Numbered from the stretch's first letter, positions 29,321 through 42,477 are shown. The stretch: 64,000 nt of DNA from Chrysaora quinquecirrha (GCA_014526335.1 JACTAT010000123.1:186001-250000); one strand, 5' to 3'. The notes: generated by a model from the sequence alone, not told the origin. A program made the numbers and translations.

Positions 29321-29717
29321 ACGTTTTTTTTTATAAGAAACCGGTTTATAAGAAACCTAGAACTAGACACCCCAAAAGTTAAGAAACTTTTAGAACTAGG
29401 AGGAAGGAGTTAAGAAACTTAAGACATTTTTGTGTCAGTTTTCCAACATACTGATTTCACGTTTGTGGACGTAGTAATCAATTCTCAAGCATTTCCGTGC
29501 GATTTCTCGCACCAGCATGGCTAACTCTTTGTAATACAATAATATTAATAATTTGCTTGCTATAATCAGGTTTTTTTATCGTTTTTACTGCAATTTAGTT
29601 CCATTAAATTAAGAAAGTGTTAAGAAACTTTTAGAACTAAAATTGGGCCAAAAATTAAGAAACTTTTAGAACTAGGCCCCGAGCCAGGTTTCTTATAAAA
29701 AAAAAAAAAAACGTGTA
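29321..29717. mobile_element. TTTATAAGAA MITE, CACGT-tip copy
   Basis: Starts CACGTTTTTTTTTATAAGAA with repeated TTTATAAGAAACC and ends GGTTTCTTATAAAAA, a poly-A run, and ACGTG, with TA on both sides. Internal TTAAGAAACTTTTAGAACTA occurs three times. Confidence 0.85.
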
Positions 29718-29884
29718 GGCATGCCTTATACACGATTTTTAATAGAAAGTGGTTTATAGTGCGCAACATCTTAAGCACAAAAAAGTTCAATACTGGATTC
29801 TTGAAACTTTAGTTTCACTTTCAGTGTTCTGTATGTTATTTTCGCTTCTTTGTTCATGTTTAGTCGTTTATCTTGCTATATCTT

Positions 29885-30107
29885 TGACAAAATATATTGG
29901 AACAGCCTGAATAGTTCTGCTATTATCTAAGAATTCCCCCTTCTCCCCCGTTACAATTTTGTTTCGAACAAAAGTTGTCTTGTTCTACCACCAACATTGT
30001 TTTGGGGGTAAAGGGGGAAGAATTGGAGTTATGGAAGTAGAAAACCAATGGAATAGGCTGTATTCCTTGGAAAAAGGCCTTGTTCCAAATATTTTGTCCA
30101 AGATTCG
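29885..30107. mobile_element. CAATCTTGGACAAAAT MITE, copy 3 (left tip missing)
   Basis: Left end starts in TTTGACAAAATATATTGGAA and right end is TTCCAAATATTTTGTCCAAG, then ATTCGGG. Inner arms CCCCCTTCTCCCCCGTTACA and GTTTTGGGGGTAAAGGGGGA match the family. Confidence 0.75.
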
Positions 30108-30264
30108 GGTTGCATTCGCAGAAACACTCGCAAAGAAAGTCACAAGAAAGTTTTGGTACTGAAAACATGAAATATCTAAGAAAGTTTAAATACTGGCCCA
30201 AAAAACTTACCATTACAGTATGTCGCACTGCATTGATCTGTAATCCTTTCAAATTATTTATGCT

Positions 30265-30480
30265 TGAATACGTTTTATGGTATTTTATCAAAACAAAACA
30301 ACAAACAAAACATAACAAATTTAGATACTCTCCGAAGCTCGCTACGATCACCAACTTCAACTTCAGCTTCAAGCGTAGATTCAAAAGTGTCAATCAAAGT
30401 ATTAAAGAAAAACCATAGCAACAGCGTTAGTGTTCAATAATAATAATAATAATAAGTCAATGGGAGGTTCATTTTCCACA
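30265..30480 (-). repeat. BEL/Pao 3' LTR
   Basis: A 216-bp LTR identical to 35865-36080 except for four substitutions, all within the first 50 bp. On the element strand it begins TGTGGAAAATG and ends CGTATTCA. A purine tract AGGGGGAGTG sits just upstream of it on the minus strand (polypurine tract at 30481-30492). Confidence 0.92.
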
Positions 30481-30534
30481 CACTCCCCCTGTTTGACCCG
30501 AGTAGGCGTCAAACAATACTGTCTCTGCTATCAT

Positions 30535-33500
30535 CTAATCGTCTTCTAGTTCTCTGTCTTCATAGTTGAAAGTTTCTTTCATTGTCTCTCTAGCTATCTC
30601 TGCAGTTTTCCTTTTCGGTCGGAATTCTCTTGCTTGTGGGTTCAGCTCTTCTCTGTTGTTCTCATTACTTTCCGATCTGTCGCAGGAGAGCTCTAATGGG
30701 TATAACAGTTGTATTGCTCTCTCAATATGGGTCTTTCTGGTTCGAATCCTTGCAGCTCTCACTATTCCATCTTTGCCAATGATAACTGATTCAACTATTC
30801 CTATGCTCCATTGTCCTCTATTCTTTTCATCTCCCTTTATTACGACCACATCTCCTATTTGTATTCTTTGGCCATTATCTTTGAATTTCAAATTGTGTCG
30901 CTCTCTGAGTGTTCTGAGATATTCTGATTTCCATCTCTTCCATAGGTTTTCTCTACACTTCAACAAGTACTTCGCCCGGTTCCTTAAATCCTTTTCTTCG
31001 ATTCTGTTGACCTCAGGTTCTAGAAGTGCATTGTTTGATCCCAACATCATTATATTCGGCGTTAACAAAGGTAACTGGACATCTTCTTCTACATACGACA
31101 GCGGTCGGTTATTCAAGGTCGTTTCTACGTCTAGAAGAACTTCTTGCAACTCTTCCCACTTAAGGCTTGCTCCCCCAATGACCTTGTATAGGGCTTGTTT
31201 AGTGAGCCCTATGATTCTTTCAAACTGACCCCCCCACCAGGGGGGCTTTGCTGAGATTGAACTGCCAGACTATATTCTGATTTTCCAAGAATCCTTTCAG
31301 TTGTTCATCTTTCATTATCTGTTTGATCCATTTGGCAGTAGCCACGAAAGTCTTTGCGTTGTCCGAGTAGATTCGTTTTGGTCGACCTCGCCTTGCTATC
31401 AATCTCTTTAGACACGGTATGAAGTTCTGAACAGTTTGATCTGGCAGCAACTCCAAATGAACAGCTCGTGTTAAGCTACAGCTGAAAAGCAAGATGTAAG
31501 CTTTTTCTTCCTTGTTCTTGCTCGTTTTGTATCTCAATGGACCAGCATAGTCGATACCTATTAGTTTAAACGGTCTTGATCCGTCACTTTGCTCACTTGG
31601 AGAAGGTCTAGGTTTAGGTTTACTGTATGGAACTGCATGAAAACATTTACATCCAAAGCAAAGCTTAATGATCCGCTTAGTCAGCTGCCAAAGCTTAGGA
31701 ATCCAATGACTTTCTCTCACTTTAGCCATAGTGTAGCTGACACCACCATGAAGTGTGTTTTTATACGCATTCATCACAAACTTTTCAGTAAATGGTGCTG
31801 TTGGTGGTAAATAAACTGGATATTCCCCTTGTATACGACCATGACAAACATAAATCTCTTCCATGTTCTTTTGCAGGCCTGATTGCTGCTGGCCTTGTTT
31901 TATTTTCTCTGTAGCTTCATGAAATCTCTTAGTCCAAAAGTTAATCTGCTCGTTAATTTCATAGATTGAAAGTGGGCCTTTTCTCTGATGTATTTGATCT
32001 GATCTGCAGTTGTTGACGAATCTTCTGGCCCATGCTGTTATTCTCATTGCCTTTAGATAGTCATGTTTTTCTAACACAGCATCCAAACCATCACTGACTT
32101 GCACAGCTACATTTAAGCTTGCTTTCACTGGCGTTGCTTCAACTTCTGATTCATCAGTTGCTTCTGTGATTAACTCTGCTGGCCATTGCTCTTTCTTCTG
32201 AATCCAGCTGGGTCCTTTATACCAACGATCATCTAAACCCTTACTGTAAGAGCCTCTGCTTGCTACATCTGCTGGGTTCTGCTCTGATGGAACATGCCTC
32301 CATTCGATGAAATCTTTCTCTTTGATGCTGGCTACACGATTGCTTACAAATTGCTTGTACTTGTTCTCCCCCTTGATCCAATGCAGAGCAACACTGCTAT
32401 CTAGCCAGCCATAGACTTTGCGTACTGGATATCCTGTTAACACTCTTCTGACGTTTTCAACAAGATTAGCAGCCATGTGACCTGCCACCAATTCAAGCCT
32501 TGGGATTGTCAGGCCCTTTTTGGCGATACGTGCTTTAGCTGTTAGGAGCTCTTGGCTGGTATCATCTTCTTGGAAGACTAAGGCATAAACTGCAGTTGCG
32601 ACGCCATTGCCACTCGCATCCGCGAATACGTGAAGGTCTATTGCTGCAATGCCACCTTCTTTGCCAATACTGCGAGGCACTTTTATACTCTCTGGCAAGT
32701 TCTTTAGCCATTTTTTCCATCTGTCTTTGAGGCTGTTTGGTAGCTGACTGTCCCATTTGTGTCCTTCATCACAAATATCTCTGAAGATAATCTTTCCCAT
32801 CAATGTTATTGGAGCTGCTAGACCCAAGGGGTCATACACTGATGCTAGCTTTTGCAACACTCCTCTCTTAGTGATTTCATGCTCTTTGTTTTCAAATGAG
32901 ACTAACAGTGTGTCGTCTTGTTTTCCCCAAGCTAGTCCCAAGAGCTTTGTTTCATTTTCCTTGGTTCCTAGTTGCTTTTTAGCGTAGCTTTCTTCTGACT
33001 CGTTCCTTAGTGTTCTATCTTTCTCAAGTTCTTCTTTGTTTGCATGCCACTTGTGTAGCTGAAATTTCGCTCTTCCGAATATCTCTACTGCTGTTTCTTT
33101 TAGCTGCTGAACTTCTTCGACCGATTTTCCTCCTAATATGACGTCATCCACATAAATACTCTGTTTAATCTTTGCAACTTCAGTTGGGAATTCAGCTTCA
33201 CATTCGCTAAGATGCTTCTCTAAGGTTGCACACAACAGGAATGGTGATTGGTTGCAACCAAAAAGAACTCTAGTAAATCGATAAACTTCCAGCTTCTCTA
33301 GATTCCTGTCTTTTGGCCAATGAAAACGTAAAACATCTCTGTCTTGTTCTTTGATTCTTATCTGTAAGAATGCTTGCTTTAAATCTCCACTTAATAACAC
33401 AGGCTGTAGACGGTGTCTGGTTAGAATGTCCCAGATCTTGTTTTGAAGAGACGGACCAGTCTCTAAACAATCGTTTAGAGAGGGCGATTTATCATCAGCT

Positions 33501-35737
33501 TTTGCCGAAGCGTCATAAACGATTCGAATTTTTGTAGTTTCCGCTGTTTCTCTAACTACTTCTCTGTGTGGCAAATAGAATTCTCTTTTTGATGATTTCT
33601 CTGTAACCTTTTCAATGATGCCCTGCTCCTCTTGGTCTTTGATTATCTCTTCATACTTGTCAAAAAGATCAGGTTTCTTTTCTAATCTCTGCACCAATTT
33701 CTTGAGTCTTGCTTTGCTACCAGTTTCATTGCTTGGCAGATTTTGGAATCCGGGTTTCCATATTAGGCCTGTTTGATAGCGGCCATCTGGGCAGCGCTCC
33801 AATTGATCTGAAAACTCTTTATGCACAATATCCTGTTCCTCATCAACTTTTAGACCCAATATGTCCAACGAACACAGCTGTTCATAATCAACTTTGGAAG
33901 ATTTTGTCAGGAACACACTACTTAAATCTGCTTCTTGTCCAGGTGAAATAAGTGTCCACCCAAGGGAGGTCAACTCGGCCACAGGCTCCCCTGGCTTTCC
34001 AATTCGTGGTCTTGAAGTGGTTTTGATTTTTGCAAAGTCACTTGCCCCTATAATCATGTGGATAGGTAGCTCTGACTTTTCATCAGAATCATCTAGTACC
34101 ACCCCTTTGAGATGAGGGTAACTGTTGATCATCTCTTTATACTTTGGATTAGGAATTGTGAGTAATTCTCTCTTGTCCACTTTGCTGACTTCCATTTTGA
34201 TACTGAATGTTTCTGCCACATTTTGGATCTCATAATCAAATATTTCAATTCTAGCTGTTGTTGTTGTCATCATCATATCAATTTGCCTGTTTTCTCTTCT
34301 CACTGGTCTTTTACCTATGGTGTCGGCAAGTTTAGTTGAAACATAAGAGCATCCAGCCCCTGTATCCAAAAGGGCTCTTGTTTTTACTCCTTGCACTTTC
34401 ACAATCACAACAGGGTAAACCACTCCCCTTTCTCCTGTAGCTAAGAGAACTTCATCTTTAGACTTATCACATACTGATGTATGATGTTTGGCCTTGCAGT
34501 TTCGGCAGCTTCCTTTACTGTGGCATTCTGCAGCTCGATGCCCCGCACTAGTGCAATTGAAACATAGCCGCTTCTGTTTCAATATTCCTCTTCTCTCTTC
34601 AGTTTTTGTGACAGCAGTACAGTCTACAGACTTATGATTTTCATTGTCACAAAACACGCAAGACCTTTTCTGAAAACTCCTCCTTGATGATCCACGCTGG
34701 TTTCCTTGGCTTGTTGCAAAAACCTTGTCTCTTCCTTCTTGGTGTTGATAGATTGGGTTGCGCTCAGTCCATTTGCTTAAAGCTTCTACGAGCTGAGGAA
34801 ACCCCCAGGCCTGCCATTCTTCATCCAAGCGTACTAAGTCAGCTCGTATTCCTTCAAGTTTATCAAGAGTCATTCTTGTGTACCCTGATATTTCTCTGAG
34901 TCTTCCCATAGATTCTAGTGCTTGCACGCTGGGGAGGAGCTTGTTGTAGAATTCATGTATTTTGTGCAGATTTGTTCCTTTGATGTGTGGCAAAGACATG
35001 ATGCACTGAGCATGAGCATTGACAACTTCACTTTGTTTTCCATATTTGGCTTTTAGAATCACTTTTGCTCTTTCGTATCCCTCACTGTTATGGTTTAAAT
35101 TATCTATCACTGAACGGACTTTCGGTTCTAAAAATTCCTTCAGATAATTAAACTTTGTAATTGGATCGATGTGTTGCTTATCTACTTCTGTTTCAAACTG
35201 GTTCCAAAAACGAAACCAGTCAATATGAGTTCCTTTGAACCTTGTTATTTCCAGTTTAGGCAGTTTGACACTAATGGTTTTCTGTGCTGTTGAGGGTTTT
35301 CCTTTGATTTCTTCCAATTTACTTTCCAATTCTAATCTTTGTTTGAATCTCAATTTTTCCAACTCGATTTCCATTTCATGATTACGTTTTTTGGCTTGGT
35401 TTTCTTTTTCCTCCTTCTCCTGTTCTTCTCTTTGTTTGAACTCATTTAGAATAGCATTTAATCTACTGATAAAAGGGTCAAATTTCCTGATGTTGACTTC
35501 AAGCTCAGCACGCCATTTTCTGACATCCGCAGGGTTTTCCCCTGACTCCAGTTTCAATTCTTGAATGCTTACTTTCATGTCCTTGATTTCGTCTAATTTG
35601 CTATTATAAACTTTAAGATGTCTGTCAATATCCTTGGGTTCATTATTCGATAATATTTCTTCAGTTTCCTCGCTTAAGAATTCTAGAAAGTTGACTTTAC
35701 CTTTGATTTTCTTCTCCAATTCCTCTAACTCCGCCAT
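30535..35737 (-). CDS. BEL/Pao retrotransposon gag-pol polyprotein, one frameshift
   Basis: Single polyprotein of about 1,700 residues on the minus strand, with the first ATG at 35737. In order it has a coiled-coil Gag and three CCHC-like zinc knuckles (CVFCDNENHKSVDC, CFNCTSAGHRAAEC, CRNCKAKHHTSVC near 34.65-34.47 kb). Then come an aspartic protease (ALLDTGAGCSYV, 34.37 kb) and a reverse transcriptase with the BEL/Pao YVDDVILGG box (33.15 kb). RNase H follows (HVFADASGNG, 32.63 kb). The integrase has an HH-CC zinc region (GCKCFH, 31.65 kb), GIDYAGPLRYK and YSDNAKTF catalytic Asp motifs, and the Glu region in the second frame (VETTLNNRPL, 31.10 kb). The frame breaks once, at a run of six G at 31240-31245 (plus strand), where five would restore a WWGG motif. 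The downstream frame is open to 30535. A sequencing homopolymer error is as likely as a real mutation. Confidence 0.95.
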
Positions 35738-35799
35738 GTTTGCTTCGATCGATGACAACTTGAACTTCGTTGTTTTAATCCAAGAATCACAAATAATCT

Positions 35800-35830
35800 C
35801 CCAGCTGTGGGTGCCACTTTATCGCGAAAT
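35800..35830 (-). other. possible BEL primer-binding site region
   Basis: TGGCACCCACAGC on the minus strand lies about 48 nt inside the 5' LTR end, further than usual for a primer-binding site. The assignment is tentative. Confidence 0.25.
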
Positions 35831-35864
35831 CATTGATAGATTCGGATAACAAAGAAAACTCGCT

Positions 35865-36080
35865 TGAATACGCTTTATGGTATTTTATCACAACAAAACA
35901 ACGAACATAACATAACAAATTTAGATACTCTCCGAAGCTCGCTACGATCACCAACTTCAACTTCAGCTTCAAGCGTAGATTCAAAAGTGTCAATCAAAGT
36001 ATTAAAGAAAAACCATAGCAACAGCGTTAGTGTTCAATAATAATAATAATAATAAGTCAATGGGAGGTTCATTTTCCACA
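35865..36080 (-). repeat. BEL/Pao 5' LTR
   Basis: A 216-bp direct repeat of 30265-30480, TG...CA ends on the element strand. Its outer edge (36080/36081) coincides with the left edge of the large duplication that starts at 36082. No 4-6 bp target duplication could be matched to the flank of the other LTR (TATGCT versus TGCAAG). Confidence 0.92.
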
Positions 36081-36599
36081 TGCAAGAAAATGTCGCTTCA
36101 GGTCAAGAAATTAATCCGTGATGACATTTGGCAGAAATAAGGGCAGCTCGGGAGCTGCCCATATTTAATTAGTCGGCCTGTTTCATCCTTACTAGAATTT
36201 ATGGATAGTAGAAAATGCAAAAAAGTCCTTGCACACTAGGAAAAAAGGTGTTAATTTGTTAATCCTTACTAAAATTTGGAAAAGTACTCTAGTGTGCAAA
36301 GGCCCTTATACATAAAACTGACATTTTGTGGCGCTGCAACCAGCTTTTAATTCTTTTGACATTTTTTTAATTTTCAAAATATCGAAACCAAATTCAATTA
36401 ACGCTAACTTGTTGACCAGACATTATTTGGCGCCACATTGATTTTTTTACACATAAATTTTTGTAATTTTTTTTGGAATTTAATGCTTAGCAGAAAACTA
36501 AAAGGTAACAAAGCCAAATTTAGGAATTTTCCTACATTTTTCTCATTGGCTAGTCATATTATATGTGACACCATACTTACCTTTGATTTTGGTGAATTG

Positions 36600-36731
36600 T
36601 TGTGGCTTTGCAGGAGAACTTACAACACTAATTTGTGGTTTTGCAAGAGACCTTACAACACTAATTTGTGGCTTTGCAAGAGACCTTACAACGCTAATTT
36701 GGTGCTTTGCAGAGGACGTCACAACGCTGAT
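36600..36731 (+). repeat. four 33-bp tandem repeats, copy 1
   Basis: Units begin TTGTGGCTTTGCAGGAGAAC and vary slightly. The period is a multiple of three, so all frames repeat every 11 codons (for example CGFARDLTTLI). The frame is short and no family was recognised. Confidence 0.85.
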
Positions 36732-39700
36732 TTTGGCAATCAAATTGAAAAAGAAGATATATGAATGTATTGCTCAGCCTAGTTTTTCTAATAAACTTTT
36801 TGGTGCTTGTAAAATATTTCAAAATTTGGGTGGCTGCTAAATGCAGTGTACGTATATTACAGCTGTGAAATCAAAATGACAATGCATAATTCTCTTCAAT
36901 ATCATACCATATTCATCTTTTAAGAATGACTGTACAATTCATTTCAGAGAATATTTCTCAATTACACTGCTTGATGATTTTATCAATATTTTATTAAAAT
37001 TGTTGAAAATAGATTAATAATACAAAATAATGAATCCTTTTATGCTTCAACGGCAATAATAATAAATCCTAGAATCGTTTCTGAAGTTCATATAGTACAA
37101 TAATCTGTAGACAGCAAAATATTTCGGTACATTAAAAAATTCACTCCAAATAAACATTAACATATTCATGTACATTTACACATCTATAAAGTATAAAAAT
37201 ATTAGATTTGCATGAAACAGAATGCAGTGATCAAAGGGCAAGTTATGTCCACCAAAGGAATTTATTTTCTTTGTGAAAAACGTACAAAGTGTATGAATAT
37301 TCCAAAATTGCTGCTTTCAGATTTATTGTATGGACAGTGTAATTTGTTTGACCATAGCCAAAGCTGTCCACAATTTGTCCCTTTTATTAGAGAATAACTA
37401 GTATTCATTGAAATACAGTCAACTATCTCTAGCAGATACCAAAAGATATAGGTAAAGCATGTTTTCATTCCCAGTTTCAAAATCCCATAAGAAAATATTT
37501 TAAATCTGTATATGTTTTTTTAAGAACAACGTCTGTAAGCAACATCACGCTGGAATTTGAGCCAAAATTTTTTCCATCACTGAAACTATTTGAGATACAG
37601 AAATGAAAGCTCACCAGCATGAAGCCCTTGTGGGGAAAAGCATTTTAATAATTTGCTTGATAAGGGTAAGGGGTGATAAGTTGATTAAAAATCGCTTCAA
37701 GGCTTCAAAATAAGAAACTGGCAGGTTGAAATTGAAGCGAAGTGTTCTTATCCAAAAAGCTTGTAGGCAAACCGTCTGCTTTAGAGATATAACTGCATTT
37801 TATAATGGAATCGTGAATTGATACTGTAAAACCAACAAATGAAATTTCTCTTCGATCATAATAATGCATATACACTTAACAAACACTAATTATGCAATAT
37901 CTGCAAAAAAAATTTGGTTACCAAAGCTGACCTAGTAGCCTTGCATTAAAAGATTGTATTTACGTTATACAATACAAACGAAAATCCCACCTTAAAGTAT
38001 ATACAGTAGAATTCGGAACAAAGCATGCTGTATTTCAATTTGAAATTTCGTTACTTTGGGGATTGGGGAATCTATGTCAGTGATTTCAGCTCAAAGCTAA
38101 GGCCAATCCTTTGAAAATTTCTCCTTTTTAAGCTATTTCAAAGATAGTTCCATAAAACAACTTCTTCAATCAAAAAATTGGAAAAGGTGATTTATAAAAA
38201 CCAACAGAAACATTCATCATCGCGGTATTGCTTAAGTAAAAAGAAAGTTTTTTTACTCCAAGTGTTATGATATGGACAAATTAAATGAAAAAAACCAATG
38301 TGATCTGCAAAGAAATTTAGACTGCGAATGTGTTTGGTCGGTGAAATAAGGCAAATATATTTATGATAAGAAAAACTAAATTGAAAATCAAAAATTGAAC
38401 TTGATGAACTACCTCGAATAAGGGCTTATTTGCAAAATTAACTTTACGACGGGGGCCCTTTTTTAGGGGAGGGTTATTTCAAAGTTCCATAGTTCCAGTG
38501 TGTGTTTTCGACAGAATAGCAGACAGAAAAAAGATGAACTGATCTGTATTTTCTAATGAAAATCAGCTACTTGCCAACAGCTAGTGGCTGATTATTGGTT
38601 GAATTCATAGTAAAACCTGTCAGCACTAAACTTTTCAATGTTTTAATTAGTTGAACAATATATTATAGACAAAAACAAATTCACAAGGCCTTCGAATAAT
38701 TCCCCACTGGAGCTTATTCGAGAGGGGAGTTATTAACAAAACTTAATTATTAGGTGGGGCTTATTCGAGGATGGGGGCTTGTTTGGAGGTAGGATATTTG
38801 AGGATGTAAGGTTACCATAACGGAGCGCCTATTCGTTATAATTGGGAGGGCCTTGGGGAGAAATGTTCTGGGTGAATTTTTTATCCACTCCAACTATATT
38901 TATGAAAAGAATATCTTGGGCCTAGCACGTTTTATGCACAAAAATACTCTACCCGTATTTTCTATGATAAATACATTCACATTGTCAAAAACGGATTATG
39001 AATTATTATCTCATTGGGAGGTAAAAATTTTCCACTACAGGACTAGCACACATTGCAAATCCTTAAGAATTATTTCTTTAAGAGCTTTTCAATAAGATTC
39101 AATAAGATGTCTAGCAATAGCAGATAAAGCAAGTTGTTGGGCAAAAATGAACGTAATGTTGAACAAATGTACAAAAAGGAATTGAAGAAAGGTGTTAAGC
39201 TACTTGAAAACGATTTACGTTAGAATAAGGACCCTTGAAAAGATGTCTCACAACTCTGCTAGTCTACCCTTTGAAGCCAACATTGGAAAATGCAAGAGCA
39301 AAACCAACAGGAATAAACCTTTGATCTCTGGAGTAAAACCTAACAAAGATCCCGATACACCAGTGACAACACACAATTTCGCAGCTGAAATCTAAACTTT
39401 AAAAATTGTACACATAATACTCTTGTAGCACTTGCTCTGGATTATGAGAAATCTATCGATAACCGTAACACTATTATGTCACATATACTTATAACTTCAC
39501 AAATAGATGGAATACTAATACATCTTCTATCCCATCTGAAAAAGATACCAAAAGATCTATAGCACAGAACTATTATAATAGGTACAGGGACTCGTACATT
39601 TAGGATTGTTCAAAGGCATTAACCTATTTTTTGAACCATACCTTCAAATTTATTACAAATAGGAGATACAGAAGAATGCTTGCAAAATTAAGGCCAAGTG

Positions 39701-40286
39701 ACCATTGCTTAGAAAAAGAAAGGCATCATAAGCCTGAGATCGAATGAGAAAAACGTTTTTGCAAGTCCGGCATCAAAAAGAATGTTCTGGCCAGGAGAAG
39801 TTAAGACGGACGTTAGTATCTATTTGTCTTAATTAAAAACAATATAAAAAAGTTCAAGTAAATAGTTAAATATATACAATTTCTATATTATTTTAAATTG
39901 CTTTGAATAAAAATAGTTGGTTGCAGGTCGTTTCGGAAAACTACCTTTTCATTTGAATTTTCAATAAAATATTCGCTCAATCACAATAACATGTTATGCC
40001 TAGTCCATCGCACAAATGGAAACACGTGTTATCTTGCCTTGCAGTGTCCAAGAAAAGGGTGGTTTCATCTGCTCTGCATCAAAATGAAGCAAATACCCCG
40101 AAAAGAAAGACTGGCAAGTTGGAATAACATTTAACAGAATGATGGAATTGAGGATACTCAACACTTCTAGATGCACTGCCATGCATATCCCCGAGAGCCT
40201 TTGGGATAAATTCCCCCAGATATCCTTGCATTCAAGCTAGAGAACGAGAAACTGCAAGGATATCCGCATGCCAAGATAAAACCTTG
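36732..40286. other. duplicated non-coding stretch (copy 1)
   Basis: 3.5 kb of AT-rich sequence with only short open frames (for example 38853-39095 and 39192-39395) that resemble nothing I know. The matching interval in copy 2 is 55139-58695. The phrase TTATTCGAGAGGGGAGTTAT near 38720 is typical of decayed repeats. Confidence 0.5.
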
Positions 40287-40409
40287 AATATGAAAAAAGG
40301 CTTTCATTATTCAGCTCTTACTGCGTGGAACAACATCCCCATCGGCATAAGAGAGCTGCCAACCCTCCCGCAGTTCAAAAGAAATTTGAAAATTCACCTT
40401 ACGAGCTGA
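40287..40409 (+). pseudogene. 3' end of a CR1/L2-type LINE ORF2, copy 1
   Basis: Encodes NMKKGFHYSALTAWNNIPIG and then IRELPTLPQFKRNLKIHLTS followed by a stop. This is the characteristic C-terminal tail (A..WN.LP.....FK..LK.HL) of non-LTR retrotransposon reverse transcriptases. A 3' UTR ends about 40580 with ATGATGATGATAAA, a microsatellite-like tail. The rest of the LINE is absent, as in a 5'-truncated insertion. Confidence 0.7.
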
Positions 40410-41183
40410 ATCAAAAACGAAACACAACTCCCTGGAAGAGCAGCAATTAGCCCTAACAAATTTGTATATAACTTTATCGTAATGTTCTTTGGAAAATTAT
40501 ACTCTATTATATTTTATTAATTTTTATATAAGCTGAATGGATCTTGTGTGTAAATGAAGTATCACGATGATGATGATAAAGATCCCAAGCGTGATATCCT
40601 AGGCGCAATTAACGAAGTACTACAGCTGCACAACACCTTAAACCTTCGAAATTAAGACCTCTTGCAGATAATGTTGTATGGTGATAAAAGATCCACTCAA
40701 CTAAAATAAACAATTTTGGAATCCACGCTTAAATAAATTCATAGCTGACAGCGTTTCTCGTAAAAACAGCAATTACGAACGTTCAAGAATGTCAAGTCAT
40801 GCCAAGTTTTCAAGAATTCAAGAGCAATACAAAATGGATAAGATATTCCAAGATATTCTAGAAAGCGAAGAACAACACCAACAAAAAAAATAAAGGTTAA
40901 TTATTAGTGAAATTTTTCTGGAGACAGTTTTTCTGTTGCTGCCTTCTGTTCTCCAATTTTCTACTGGGTTCTTTTGCGTTTTGCTTTACTAGTGTGTTCC
41001 CTTGTGAGCTCTTTGTCGATTCTTTTTCCCGAAGATGATTTTCGAGGTAGAATTATTACCATGTCCCGTTCTGTCTCTTTATTTTTGCTGTATTGTCTTT
41101 GATGAACTACTCTAGCGTTGTCTTCAGCATGTTTGTGGTTGACAATGACATCTAATCTAGGTTGTTTGCAATTAGCATAGTGC

Positions 41184-41549
41184 ATGCAATTTGTTAAATG
41201 GAAGCATTTTGTTTTTTCTTCAGAGAACGATTTTGGTTTGCAAGAAGAGGACTGGAGCAGATGGACGGCTAATTTTTTAACGTCATCATTTAATGCACCA
41301 CAATCACCAGCACCAGCACACCCAACGCCATCATTGTCATCACCACCATCACCAGCAGCACCGTCCTCATTCCAAGCAATCTCAACATCAACATCATTAT
41401 CATCGACATTGTCTTCATCATCATCAAAACCACCGCAATCACCACCAAAAGATTCGTATCAAATCAAATTTGATTCGTATCAATTCGAAATCAAATTTGT
41501 ATCAGTTCAGAGTGAAGTGTGTTGCATTTTTCCCTCAAAACCCATATAG
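41184..41549 (+). other. low-complexity open frame with FGLQEEDW motif, copy 1
   Basis: Starts ENDFGLQEEDWSRWTANFL and continues into Ser/Pro-rich sequence made by (TCA)n/(CCA)n repeats. A diverged paralogue sits at 43190-43526 in the same unit. The shared motif before the low-complexity part suggests a real but unrecognised coding exon, with the rest probably noise. The copy 2 equivalent is at 59592-59969. Confidence 0.35.
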
Positions 41550-42477
41550 GTCAGAAAACTTAACGCACCATAGGAGTTATTCCTACCAAAAACTTGACAA
41601 TGTAGTGGTGCTTATACTGTATACTGGCACCAACACCTGCAAGGTTTTGGCTCGACGAAGTTTTAATAACGTTCTCGACAAATATGTGCACATTGGCAAT
41701 TAGAGACAATTTAGCTACGTCAGCATGCAGAAGAAGCTGAACAGTATGGCTCGTTTGTCATAATAAGCAACCAAACAGTATCATCTTCTACGTCGACACA
41801 AGCTCCATGTCCTTCCAGGAGAAAGATAGATGCCTCTATCATCATAAACAGTGAAGATGACGATGAAAATCTCCCCATGTACATTGACGACAACGCAAGT
41901 CAAAGAATTCGCAAAAAAGAAAGCGTCAAACAAAATTTACCTGTCATCGAAAAAAACGTCCAGCAGAACTAAAAACATGTTCAGGCTTACAGAAAACAGC
42001 GTCTTTGGTAAGTAGGGCGTCAGATCCACTCGTATTGGACAAATTAGAAGATCCATTCAGATGGTACGAGCAACCATCGAACAACCGGACAACCTTCGTC
42101 ACTTTATATTTTGCCCCCCTGAATAAGCCCGCACTCGAGAATTCAGTTTTGCAAATAAGCCCTGCATCTTTCAACACTGAAAAACTTTCCTGAATTACCC
42201 CCTTGCTGCATTAACGTTTGACTTGCTGACGTATTTAACCATTGTTTTGTTGAGAAAAGGACTCCATTAAATTCAACTTTAATAACTTAATACTTCATGT
42301 AAGTAGCTTTTTTAGTAGATACTTTTTAGTTTATTTGGAGAAGTGTTGTTTTCGGATAAAAAGATATTAAAAATCAAGCATCAACAGATCATAAGAAGCA
42401 AGCATCCAGAGCTAGGAAGAAATCAGATCCATGGGGATTGCAAGAAGAATATGTTCTTTTTTTTAGGGAGCATTACA

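Noticed and set aside
30566..31228. 220-codon plus-strand frame over the BEL 3' end
   Set aside because: Antisense shadow of the integrase C-terminal region; the minus strand carries recognisable integrase motifs.
36438..36764. 108-codon plus-strand frame over the 33-bp repeats
   Set aside because: Two overlapping frames are equally open because the period is a multiple of three; the start differs between the two duplication copies owing to T-run length.
41293..41703. His-rich frame that could pass for a metal-binding protein
   Set aside because: Produced by (CAC/CAT)n trinucleotide repeats; the alternative Ser/Pro-rich frame over the same bases shows it is composition, not a gene.
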